12,877 nt of DNA from positions 1-12,877 of the forward strand of contig JBDSTZ010000129.1 of the NCBI GenBank assembly GCA_039927975.1, in the 5' to 3' direction. Below, in pieces: positions 1 through 7,856 of this stretch. Made by a program: the position numbers and the translations under genes. This DNA is from JBDSTZ01 sp039927975 (GTDB taxonomy: Bacteria; Pseudomonadota; Gammaproteobacteria; Burkholderiales; Burkholderiaceae_D). The notes beneath the pieces were generated by a model that was given only the letters and a program-made list of their open reading frames with translations, did not search any database and was not told the DNA's origin. How positions within the stretch are numbered: the first letter of the stretch is position 1; every line of letters begins with the position of its first letter.

Positions 1-598
1 GGATCTCGGCGATCGCGCGGTCGCGCCGGGAGACTCGCCCGTCGATCTCGGTGCGTCGATCGAGCGCAATTACAAGCCGTTGATCCTGGGCCTGCGCGCG
101 CTGCCGCTGCCGGTGGTCTGCGCGGTCAACGGCGTCGCCGCCGGCGCCGGCGCCAACCTCGCGCTGGCCTGCGACATCGTCATCGCTGGCGAATCGGCGC
201 GCTTCATCGAATCGTTCTGCAAACTCGGCTTGATTCCCGACACCGGCGGCACCTGGCACCTGCCGCGCCTGATCGGCCACGCGCGCGCCACCGCCATGGC
301 CATGCTGGGCGAACCGGTCGACGCCGCCACTGCGGCGCACTGGGGCCTGATCTGGAAAGCCGTGCCCGACGAGCGCCTCATGAACGAAGCGAAGACCATC
401 GCCCGCCAGCTGGCCAAAGGCGCCACCAAAGGGCTGGCCTACACCAAGAAGGCGCTCCAGGCCAGCCACGCCAACACCCTGCCGGAGCAGCTCAAGCTCG
501 AAGCGGGCATGATGCGCGAGCTTGGCCAGAGCGACGACTACCGTGAAGGTGTGGCCGCCTTTACCGCCAAGCGCGAGCCGCGCTTCAAGGGAGAGTGA
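1..598 (+). CDS. paaG: PaaG, 1,2-epoxyphenylacetyl-CoA isomerase (5' truncated)
   Basis: Crotonase-family enzyme of aerobic phenylacetate degradation. It isomerises ring-1,2-epoxyphenylacetyl-CoA to oxepin-CoA and, by family knowledge, also shifts double bonds in later intermediates. The reading frame is open from base 2 to the TGA at 596-598, giving 198 residues; about 64 N-terminal residues lie outside the window, judged against the roughly 262-residue E. coli protein. The segment opens with DLGDRAVAP, close to the E. coli PaaG GQDLNDR region. It then shows the crotonase oxyanion-hole/helix motif AVNGVAAGAGANLAL and the segment CKLGLIPDTGGTW, whose Asp (codon 239-241) matches the catalytic Asp of PaaG. 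The C-terminal part contains SDDYREGVAAF and ends FKGE, both typical of the family. It is the first gene seen of the paa operon, and paaH starts one base after its stop. A generic enoyl-CoA hydratase is the alternative, but motif and context favour PaaG. Confidence 0.95.
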   Translation, partial: DLGDRAVAPGDSPVDLGASIERNYKPLILGLRALPLPVVCAVNGVAAGAGANLALACDIVIAGESARFIESFCKLGLIPDTGGTWHLPRLIGHARATAMAMLGEPVDAATAAHWGLIWKAVPDERLMNEAKTIARQLAKGATKGLAYTKKALQASHANTLPEQLKLEAGMMRELGQSDDYREGVAAFTAKREPRFKGE

Positions 599-599
599 C

Positions 600-2150
600 A
601 TGGCCGTGCCGGCGCTGGGCGTGGACCGCAAGGTTGCCGTCATCGGCAGCGGCGCCATGGGCGCCGGCATCGCGCAGGTAGCGGCCGCCGCCGGCTACAC
701 CGTCCAGCTGTTCGACACCCGCCCCCAGGCGGTCGACAAGGCGCTTGCCGACATCGGCGCCATGTACCTCAAGCTCAGCGCCAAGGGACGCATGACCATC
801 GCCGAGGCGGAGCAGGCGCACGCCCGGCTGCAGGCCGCTGACAGCCTGGAGCAGGTCGCCGGCGCCGCGCTGGTGGTCGAGGCCATCGTCGAGAATTTCG
901 AGCTCAAGCGCATGCTGTTCGCCGGTCTCGAAAAAATCGTCGCCGAGGACTGCATCCTGGCGACCAATACCTCGTCCATCTCGATCACCGCCATCGGCGC
1001 CACCCTGCGCCGGCCGGACCGGCTGGTCGGCATGCACTTCTTTAATCCGGTGCCCTTGATGGCGCTGGTCGAAGTGATCAGCGGCCTGGCCACCGATTGC
1101 CAGGTCGCGCAAACCGTCTTCGCCACCGCCCAGGCATGGGGCAAGCGCCCCGTGCATGCGCGTTCGACGCCGGGCTTTATCGTCAACCGCGTGGCCCGGC
1201 CATTCTATGCCGAGGCGCTGCGGCTGCTGCGCGAACAGGCCACCGATCCGGCCACCCTCGACGCCATCATGCGCGAGGCCGGCGGCTTTCGCATGGGCCC
1301 GTGCGAGCTGATGGACCTGATCGGCCACGACGTCAATCTCGCCGTCACCGAGTCGGTCTGGCGCGCGCATTATTGCGATCCACGTTACGCGCCGTCGGTG
1401 CTGCAGCGCGAGATGGTCGACGCCGGCCACCTGGGTCGCAAGAACGGCAAGGGCTTCTTCGATTACAGCACAGCTATGCCAGCGCCCTCCACCGAGCCAG
1501 CCTGTCCGGCGCCGCCCTCGGTGATGCTGACGATGGAAGCCGACGCCATGGCGCCGGCGCTGGCCGCCATCACCGCGCGCCTTGAGCAAGCCGGCGTCAC
1601 GGTGCGGCATGGCAGGCCCGCACTGGACGCGTACGAAGCAGCCACGCCCGCGCTGCATGTCAACGGCGCCGCCGTTTTCCTCACCGACGGACGCAGCGCC
1701 ACCGAACGCGCACGTATCAACAGTCATCCCGACACGGTGCTGTTCGACCTCGCGCTCGACTTCGGCACGGCGACCCGTATCGCCCTCGCACGCGCCGACC
1801 AGTGCCGGCCCGAAGCCTGGGAATCGGTCGCCGGCATGTTTGGCGCCGCCGGCTTCCAGGTCTCGCGCATCGACGACGCACCCGGCATGGTGGTCATGCG
1901 CACAGTGGCGATGCTGGCCAACGAGGCCGCCGACGCGGTGCTGCATGGCGTCGGCGATGCCGAATCGGTGGACCTGGCCATGCAACTGGGCGTCAACTAT
2001 CCGCGCGGCCCACTGGCATGGGCCGACGCCGTCGGGCTTGACCACATCGTCACGGTGCTGAGCAATCTTGGCGCCAGCTACGGCGAAGAGCGCTACCGCG
2101 TGTCGCCCCTGCTGCGCCGAAAACTGGCCGCTGGACGTTTCCATGGATAG
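600..2150 (+). CDS. paaH: PaaH, 3-hydroxyadipyl-CoA dehydrogenase
   Basis: NAD-dependent 3-hydroxyacyl-CoA dehydrogenase that oxidises 3-hydroxyadipyl-CoA to 3-oxoadipyl-CoA, the PaaJ substrate. It has 516 residues from the ATG at 600, which follows a clear Shine-Dalgarno (GGGAGAG) inside the paaG end; the longer in-frame extension upstream overlaps paaG and is not family-like. The N-terminal Rossmann domain has GSGAMG at 16-21, NTSSIS at 123-128, and the catalytic pair His146 (MHFFNP) and Glu158 (VEVISG). PGFIVNRVARP at 191-201 begins the first 3HCDH C-terminal domain. After a Pro/Ala-rich linker (about 291-305) and a poorly conserved middle region, a second 3HCDH domain runs from about 425, with NYPRGPLAW and GEERYR. 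This two-domain layout matches E. coli PaaH (about 475 residues); this protein is some 40 longer, chiefly in the linker and middle. Its last 8 bases overlap paaI. Confidence 0.95.
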   Translation: MAVPALGVDRKVAVIGSGAMGAGIAQVAAAAGYTVQLFDTRPQAVDKALADIGAMYLKLSAKGRMTIAEAEQAHARLQAADSLEQVAGAALVVEAIVENFELKRMLFAGLEKIVAEDCILATNTSSISITAIGATLRRPDRLVGMHFFNPVPLMALVEVISGLATDCQVAQTVFATAQAWGKRPVHARSTPGFIVNRVARPFYAEALRLLREQATDPATLDAIMREAGGFRMGPCELMDLIGHDVNLAVTESVWRAHYCDPRYAPSVLQREMVDAGHLGRKNGKGFFDYSTAMPAPSTEPACPAPPSVMLTMEADAMAPALAAITARLEQAGVTVRHGRPALDAYEAATPALHVNGAAVFLTDGRSATERARINSHPDTVLFDLALDFGTATRIALARADQCRPEAWESVAGMFGAAGFQVSRIDDAPGMVVMRTVAMLANEAADAVLHGVGDAESVDLAMQLGVNYPRGPLAWADAVGLDHIVTVLSNLGASYGEERYRVSPLLRRKLAAGRFHG

Positions 2151-2576
2151 CGGCGCCCACGCATTGGCGCAGCGCGCCGGCGCGGCGATGTACGCGCGCG
2201 ACCCGGCCAGCCAGGCGCTCGGCATCGCGCTCGCCGAGATTGGCCCCGGCCACGCGCGCATGACGATGACGGTACGGCCCGACATGCTCAATGGTCATGG
2301 CAGCTGCCACGGCGGCTACATCTTCATGCTGGCTGACAGCGCGTTCGCGTTTGCCTGCAATTCGTACAACCACATCACAGTGGGCGCGGGATGCAGCATC
2401 GACTACCTGGCGCCGGCGATGGCTGGCGATACGCTGGTCGCCGAGGCGAGCGAACAGGCCCTGAACGGCAAGAGCGGCGTGTACGACGTCCGCGTCAGCA
2501 ATCAAGAGCAGCGCACCGTCGCCCTGTTTCGCGGCAAATCGCATCGCGTCGGCGGTCTGCTCATCGAGGAGGAAGC

Positions 2577-2580
<4 letters not shown>
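2143..2580 (+). CDS. paaI: PaaI, hydroxyphenylacetyl-CoA thioesterase
   Basis: Hotdog-fold acyl-CoA thioesterase of 145 residues (E. coli PaaI about 140). By family knowledge it hydrolyses hydroxyphenylacetyl-CoA and related dead-end thioesters, returning CoA when the pathway stalls. The family signature HGGYIFMLADSAFAFACNS is present at residues 56-74, with HGG at 56-58 and Asp65 aligned to the catalytic Asp of the E. coli enzyme. The start is the ATG at 2143, inside the 3' end of paaH (8-base overlap); only a weak ribosome site precedes it, so translation probably depends on ribosomes ending paaH. Upstream in-frame codons encode residues unlike the family. The stop overlaps the GTG start of paaJ. 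Confidence 0.94.
2566..2575 (+). promoter_or_regulatory. Strong ribosome binding site fixing the paaJ GTG start
   Basis: GAGGAGGAAG lies inside the last codons of paaI, with AGGAGG at 2567-2572 four bases before the GTG at 2577. It is the best Shine-Dalgarno in the operon and supports the non-ATG start, which also gives the expected PaaJ N-terminus. Confidence 0.75.
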
Positions 2581-3782
<1,202 letters not shown>

Positions 3783-3785
3783 AGC

Positions 3786-4391
3786 ATGGTCAAGGTTTAC
3801 CAGATCGACGGCGTGACACCGGTGGTGCATCCAACCGCCTTCGTCCATCCCAGCGCGGTGCTGATCGGCGACGTGATCGTCGGCGCCGGCTGCTATGTCG
3901 GCCCGTTCGCATCCATGCGCGGCGACTTTGGCCGCCTGGTGCTGGAGGCCGGCGCCAACCTGCAGGACAGCTGCGTGATGCATGGCTTCATGGACGAGGA
4001 GACGGTGGTCGAAGTTGACGGCCATATCGGCCACGGCGCGGTGCTGCACGGCTGCCGCATCAAGCGCAACGCGATGGTCGGCATGAATGCAGTGGTGATG
4101 GACCGCGCGGTGGTCGGCGAGGAGTCGATCGTCGCCGCCATGAGCTTCGTCAAGGCCGGCATGCTGATCCCGCCGCGCAGTATGGTGATGGGCACGCCCG
4201 CACGCGTCACGCGCGCGCTGACCGATGAAGAAGTCGCCTGGAAGAGCTTCGGCACCAGCCAGTACCACGCGCTGGCCGTCCGGTCGCTGAACACCATGCG
4301 CCTGGTCGACGCCTTGGGTGAGGCCGAACCGGATCGGCCCCGCATCGAGGGCGGCGCGCTGACGCACCTGCCGAAAGGAGCCCGCGCATGA
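3786..4391 (+). CDS. paaY: PaaY, hexapeptide-repeat thioesterase (gamma-carbonic-anhydrase fold)
   Basis: Left-handed beta-helix protein of 201 residues (E. coli PaaY about 196). Family knowledge describes PaaY as a thioesterase that clears toxic CoA adducts formed when the ring-opening aldehyde cyclises, so that CoA is not trapped. It starts MVKVYQIDGVTPVV, very like E. coli. Hexapeptide-type turns run from about residue 20 to 125 (AVLIGDVIVGAGCYVGP, ANLQDSCVMHGF, GHIGHGAVLHGC, AMVGMNAVVMD). His66, His83 and His88 sit where gamma-carbonic anhydrases bind their metal. The C-terminal helix includes EEVAWKSFGTSQY. The ATG at 3786 is 3 bases after the paaJ stop, with AAAGGG at about 3773-3777 as ribosome site. 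The stop overlaps the paaZ start as ATGA. In E. coli paaY sits with paaX in a separate unit; here it is inside the catabolic operon. Confidence 0.92.
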   Translation: MVKVYQIDGVTPVVHPTAFVHPSAVLIGDVIVGAGCYVGPFASMRGDFGRLVLEAGANLQDSCVMHGFMDEETVVEVDGHIGHGAVLHGCRIKRNAMVGMNAVVMDRAVVGEESIVAAMSFVKAGMLIPPRSMVMGTPARVTRALTDEEVAWKSFGTSQYHALAVRSLNTMRLVDALGEAEPDRPRIEGGALTHLPKGARA

Positions 4392-6439
4392 ACCAGATAG
4401 CGACCCTGCAAAGCCTGATCGGCGGCCGCTGGCTCGGCGCCGAAGCGCACCTGCCGCTGCGCAGCGCCGTCAATGGCGCGCTGATTTATCACACCCACGC
4501 CGAGCGGATCGACTTCGACGAGGCGGTGACATACGCCCGCAAGACCGGCGTGCCGTCGCTGATGGCGCTCGACTTCCAGACCCGCGCCGCGCGACTGAAA
4601 GCGCTCGCACTTTACCTCATGGAGCGCAAGGAAGAACTGTACGAGGTGTCGCGCCACACCGGCGCCACCCGGCCCGACAGCTGGGTCGACATCGAAGGCG
4701 GCGTCGGCACCCTGTTCGCGTATGCCAGCATGGGCAGCCGTGAGCTGCCGTCCTCGAACGTGCTGCACGAAGGCCCGGCCATCGCGCTGGGCAAGCGCGG
4801 CGGCTTTGCCGGCACCCACATCCTGGTGCCGCGTGGTGGCTTGGCGGTACATATCAACGCCTTTAATTTTCCGACCTGGGGCTTGCTCGAAAAATTCGCC
4901 CCGAGCTTCCTGGCGGCGCTGCCCTGCATCGGCAAGCCGGCATCGGCCACCAGCTACCTGGCCGAAGCGCTGGTGCGCATGATGGCCGAATCGGGCCTGC
5001 TGCCGGAAGGCAGCCTGCAACTGGTCATCGGCGGCACCGGCGATCTGCTCGACCGCTTGCGGGGCAGCGACGTCGTCACCTTCACCGGCTCGGCCGACAC
5101 CGCGCTCAAGCTGCGCGCCAACCCGAGCCTGCTGGCCAACTCGGTGCCCTTCACGGCCGAAGCGGACTCACTCAACTGCGCCATCCTCGGCCCCGACATC
5201 ACGCCGGACGATCCCGAATTCGAGCTGTTCATCAAGGAAGTCGCGCGCGAGATGACTGGCAAGGCCGGCCAGAAGTGCACGGCCATCCGCCGCGTCATCG
5301 TCCCCGCGCGGCATGTCGAGGCAGTCGGCGAGCGCCTGCGCGCGCGCCTGGCCAAGGTGGTGGTGGGCGACCCGCGCATCGACAGTGTGCGCATGGGTGC
5401 GCTGGCTTCGCTCGACCAGCGGCGCGACGTCGGCGAACGCCTGGCGCAGCTGGCCGAAGGTAATGAGCTGCTGTTCGGCGCCGCCGACGGTTTCTCCCCG
5501 CTCGGCGATGGCTGCGCCGAGGGCGCCTTCTTTGCGCCGACCCTTGTGCTGTGCCGCGACCCGTTGCGCAACGAGGCGGTGCACAGCGTCGAAGCATTTG
5601 GCCCGGTCAGCACGCTGATGGCGTACGCCGACCTGGACGAAGCCATCGACATGGCCGCGCGCGGCAAGGGCAGCCTGGTGAGCACGCTGGCCACGCGCGA
5701 CCTGGCGGTGGCGGCGCACGCGGTGCCGGCGCTGGCGGCGCATCACGGCCGCGTGCTGATCCTCGAGCGCGAGGCGGCGGTCGACTCGACCGGCCACGGC
5801 TCGCCGCTGCCTCAGCTCAAGCACGGCGGGCCGGGCAGGGCGGGCGGCGGCGAGGAACTGGGCGGCATCCGCGCGGTGCGCCACTTTCTGCAGCGCGCGG
5901 CGGTGCAGGGTTCGCCGAGCATGCTGACGGCGGTCACCGGCGAATACGTGCGTGGCGCCGCCGTGCAAGAGAGCGAGGTCCACCCGTTCCGCAAACACTT
6001 CGAGGATCTGCACACGGGCGACTCGCTGCTGACGCACCGGCGCACCGTGAGCGAGGCCGACATCGTCGCCTTTGGCGGCGTCTCGGGCGACTTCTTCTAC
6101 ATGCATTTCGACGAGATCGCGGCCAAGGATTCGCAGTTCGGCAAGCGCATCGCGCATGGCTACTTCGTGCTGTCGGCGGCGGCCGGGCTGTTCGTCTCGC
6201 CGGCGCCCGGGCCGGTGCTGGCCAATTATGGACTCGACAATCTGCGCTTCATCACGCCGGTGGCGATCGGCGACACGATCCGCGCGCGCCTGACCTGCAA
6301 GCGCAAGGTGGACCGCCATCGCGTGGACGACAAGGGCGTGGGGCAGGGCGTGGTGGCGTGGGATGTGCAGGTGACCAACCAGCACGGGGAGCTGGTGGCC
6401 AGCTACGACATCCTCACGCTGGTGATGAAGCGGACCTGA
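4388..6439 (+). CDS. paaZ: PaaZ, bifunctional oxepin-CoA hydrolase / 3-oxo-5,6-dehydrosuberyl-CoA semialdehyde dehydrogenase
   Basis: Ring-opening fusion enzyme of 683 residues (E. coli 681). The C-terminal MaoC-like hydratase domain (about 530-680) hydrolyses oxepin-CoA to an aldehyde, which the N-terminal NADP-dependent aldehyde dehydrogenase domain (about 1-520) oxidises to 3-oxo-5,6-dehydrosuberyl-CoA. Both active sites look intact: Glu258 (PFTAEADSLNC) and Cys297 (GKAGQKCTAIRR) match E256 and C295 of E. coli PaaZ, and the hydratase segment FGGVSGDFFYMHFDE has Asp568 and His573. The MaoC core HGYFVLSAAAGLFV and the end VASYDILTLVMK fit the family. The ATG at 4388 overlaps the paaY stop by 4 bases and has AAAGGAG at 4374-4380. 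It is the last gene of the operon seen here and ends 4 bases short of the stop of a convergent gene. Confidence 0.96.
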   Translation: MNQIATLQSLIGGRWLGAEAHLPLRSAVNGALIYHTHAERIDFDEAVTYARKTGVPSLMALDFQTRAARLKALALYLMERKEELYEVSRHTGATRPDSWVDIEGGVGTLFAYASMGSRELPSSNVLHEGPAIALGKRGGFAGTHILVPRGGLAVHINAFNFPTWGLLEKFAPSFLAALPCIGKPASATSYLAEALVRMMAESGLLPEGSLQLVIGGTGDLLDRLRGSDVVTFTGSADTALKLRANPSLLANSVPFTAEADSLNCAILGPDITPDDPEFELFIKEVAREMTGKAGQKCTAIRRVIVPARHVEAVGERLRARLAKVVVGDPRIDSVRMGALASLDQRRDVGERLAQLAEGNELLFGAADGFSPLGDGCAEGAFFAPTLVLCRDPLRNEAVHSVEAFGPVSTLMAYADLDEAIDMAARGKGSLVSTLATRDLAVAAHAVPALAAHHGRVLILEREAAVDSTGHGSPLPQLKHGGPGRAGGGEELGGIRAVRHFLQRAAVQGSPSMLTAVTGEYVRGAAVQESEVHPFRKHFEDLHTGDSLLTHRRTVSEADIVAFGGVSGDFFYMHFDEIAAKDSQFGKRIAHGYFVLSAAAGLFVSPAPGPVLANYGLDNLRFITPVAIGDTIRARLTCKRKVDRHRVDDKGVGQGVVAWDVQVTNQHGELVASYDILTLVMKRT

Positions 6440-6443
6440 AGGA

Positions 6444-7844
6444 CTACACGAAGCCGAGATTGCGCGCGCTGACGTTGTAATTGCTCAGCGTCGGCAGCAT
6501 CGACAGCAGCTGGCTGTCGGACACGCCCATCCACTTGCCCATGGTGGCGGCGAACTGGTCGACCGAGGTGGTCGGCAGCAGGCGGCCCTGGCCGACGTCG
6601 TCGACGCCGTTGTTGGCGACCACCGGCGCGGTGCCGTAGAAGCGCTGGCCGTTGACGGCGCCGCCCATCACGAAGTGCATGCTGCCCCAGCCATGATCGG
6701 AGCCATCGGAATTGCCGGTCAGGGTGCGGCCAAAGTCGGACGCGGTGAACGAGGTCACCTGGTCGGCCACGCCCAGCTCCACCGTGGCGGCGTAGAAGGC
6801 CGACATCGCCGCCCCCAGGTTGGTCATCAGGCCCGGATGCGCGGTGACCATCGCGTCGTGGGTATCGAAGCCGCCCATCGAGACGAAGAACACCTGGCGC
6901 TTGGCGCCCAGCGCCGGCGCCGCCGCGATCATCTTCGCCACCAGCTTGAGCTGGTCGGCCAGGCTGTTCGGGGTCGGGAAGGTGGTGGTCAATGCCGGCA
7001 CCGCCGCCAGCGAGGTGGTGAGGATGGTGTTGGCGTCGAGCGAGCGCTTGACGACGCGGTTGTATTCGCTCTCGAGCACGTGGGTGCGCGGCTGGGTGAT
7101 CAAGGTGCGCAGCGCTTCGGTGCAGGTGGCCGAGCCGAACAGCGGGCTCTTGATGCCGTTCATGGCCACCGGTCCGCTGGTCGAGACCTGGTACTGCACG
7201 GCGGTTTTACCGGACAGGAAAACCGCGTTGCCCGACACGTTCACGCAGGTGAAGGTGGCGTTGCCGTTGCCGGCCTCGAACAGGTCGCCGATGCGCCCGC
7301 CCCAGCCCGAGGTGGCGCCTTCGGGCGATGACGACTGCCACACCGACTGCTGGTCGTTATGCGAAAACAGCTTGGGCGGCAGCGGCGCCGACTTGGCGGT
7401 GTACTGGGCCTTGGTGGTGGGCTGCACCAGGGTGCCGATGTTGAGGATGACGCCGAGCTTGCCGGTGCCGAACAGGCTCGCCAGCGGCGCCAGGCCGGGC
7501 GCCAGCGCGTACTGGTGCGTCACGCCCTTGCTGTCGACCGGCGCCACGGTCGGCGTCAGCAGGGTCGCGCCCAGCTGCGCCTGGGTGTAGGCAAAGGTCG
7601 GCCGCTGCTGGGTGTACACCGTGTGGCTGGTGGCGTCGTAAGGCACCACCGTGTTGGCGTAGTCGTTGCCACCGTACAGAAATATGCAGACCATCGCCTT
7701 GTAGTCGGTGGCGCCGGCGGCCGCCGCCTCGGCCATCGCGGCCAGGTTCAGCGCCCACGGGGCTGCCACGCCGGCCACCGACAGGGCGGAGGCGCGCTTC
7801 AAAAAGGCACGGCGCGAGGCGTTGTTTCCATCTTTGCTGTTCAT
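6444..7844 (-). CDS. DUF1501 family protein, predicted Tat-exported
   Basis: Protein of 466 residues from the DUF1501 family, whose biochemical role is not established; the family is related in fold to alkaline phosphatases and sulfatases. The N-terminus carries a textbook twin-arginine motif SRRAFLK (10-16), then a hydrophobic stretch (about 17-36) and an Ala-rich likely cleavage region near 40-44, so export in folded form to the periplasm is predicted. Family landmarks are FLYGGNDYANTVVPY (55-69), SHNDQQSVWQ (161-170), MGGFDTHD (323-330), SDFGRT (369-374) and DHGWG (383-387). The conserved Asp and His residues in these are candidate metal ligands (inference). The start ATG at 7844 follows the DUF1800 stop by 9 bases, and its AAGGA ribosome site overlaps that stop codon. 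The two are therefore one coupled unit, as is common for this pair across bacteria. Function in this organism: unknown. Confidence 0.9.
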   Translation of the reverse strand: MNSKDGNNASRRAFLKRASALSVAGVAAPWALNLAAMAEAAAAGATDYKAMVCIFLYGGNDYANTVVPYDATSHTVYTQQRPTFAYTQAQLGATLLTPTVAPVDSKGVTHQYALAPGLAPLASLFGTGKLGVILNIGTLVQPTTKAQYTAKSAPLPPKLFSHNDQQSVWQSSSPEGATSGWGGRIGDLFEAGNGNATFTCVNVSGNAVFLSGKTAVQYQVSTSGPVAMNGIKSPLFGSATCTEALRTLITQPRTHVLESEYNRVVKRSLDANTILTTSLAAVPALTTTFPTPNSLADQLKLVAKMIAAAPALGAKRQVFFVSMGGFDTHDAMVTAHPGLMTNLGAAMSAFYAATVELGVADQVTSFTASDFGRTLTGNSDGSDHGWGSMHFVMGGAVNGQRFYGTAPVVANNGVDDVGQGRLLPTTSVDQFAATMGKWMGVSDSQLLSMLPTLSNYNVSARNLGFV

Positions 7845-7849
7845 GGCGG

Positions 7850-7856
7850 ATCCTTA
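7850..7856 (-). promoter_or_regulatory. Ribosome binding site of the DUF1501 gene, overlapping the DUF1800 stop
   Basis: On the minus strand the sequence reads TAAGGAT. The TAA is the DUF1800 stop codon and AAGGA, six bases before the ATG at 7844, is the Shine-Dalgarno of the next gene. This is a physical sign of translational coupling between the two genes. Confidence 0.7.

Noticed and set aside
522..599. Upstream extension of PaaH to a start at 522
   Set aside because: The extra 26 residues overlap paaG, do not look like the family N-terminus, and the ATG at 600 has a good ribosome site.
585..2291. 568-codon minus-strand frame opposite paaH
   Set aside because: Shadow of paaH; no domain or plausible start context.
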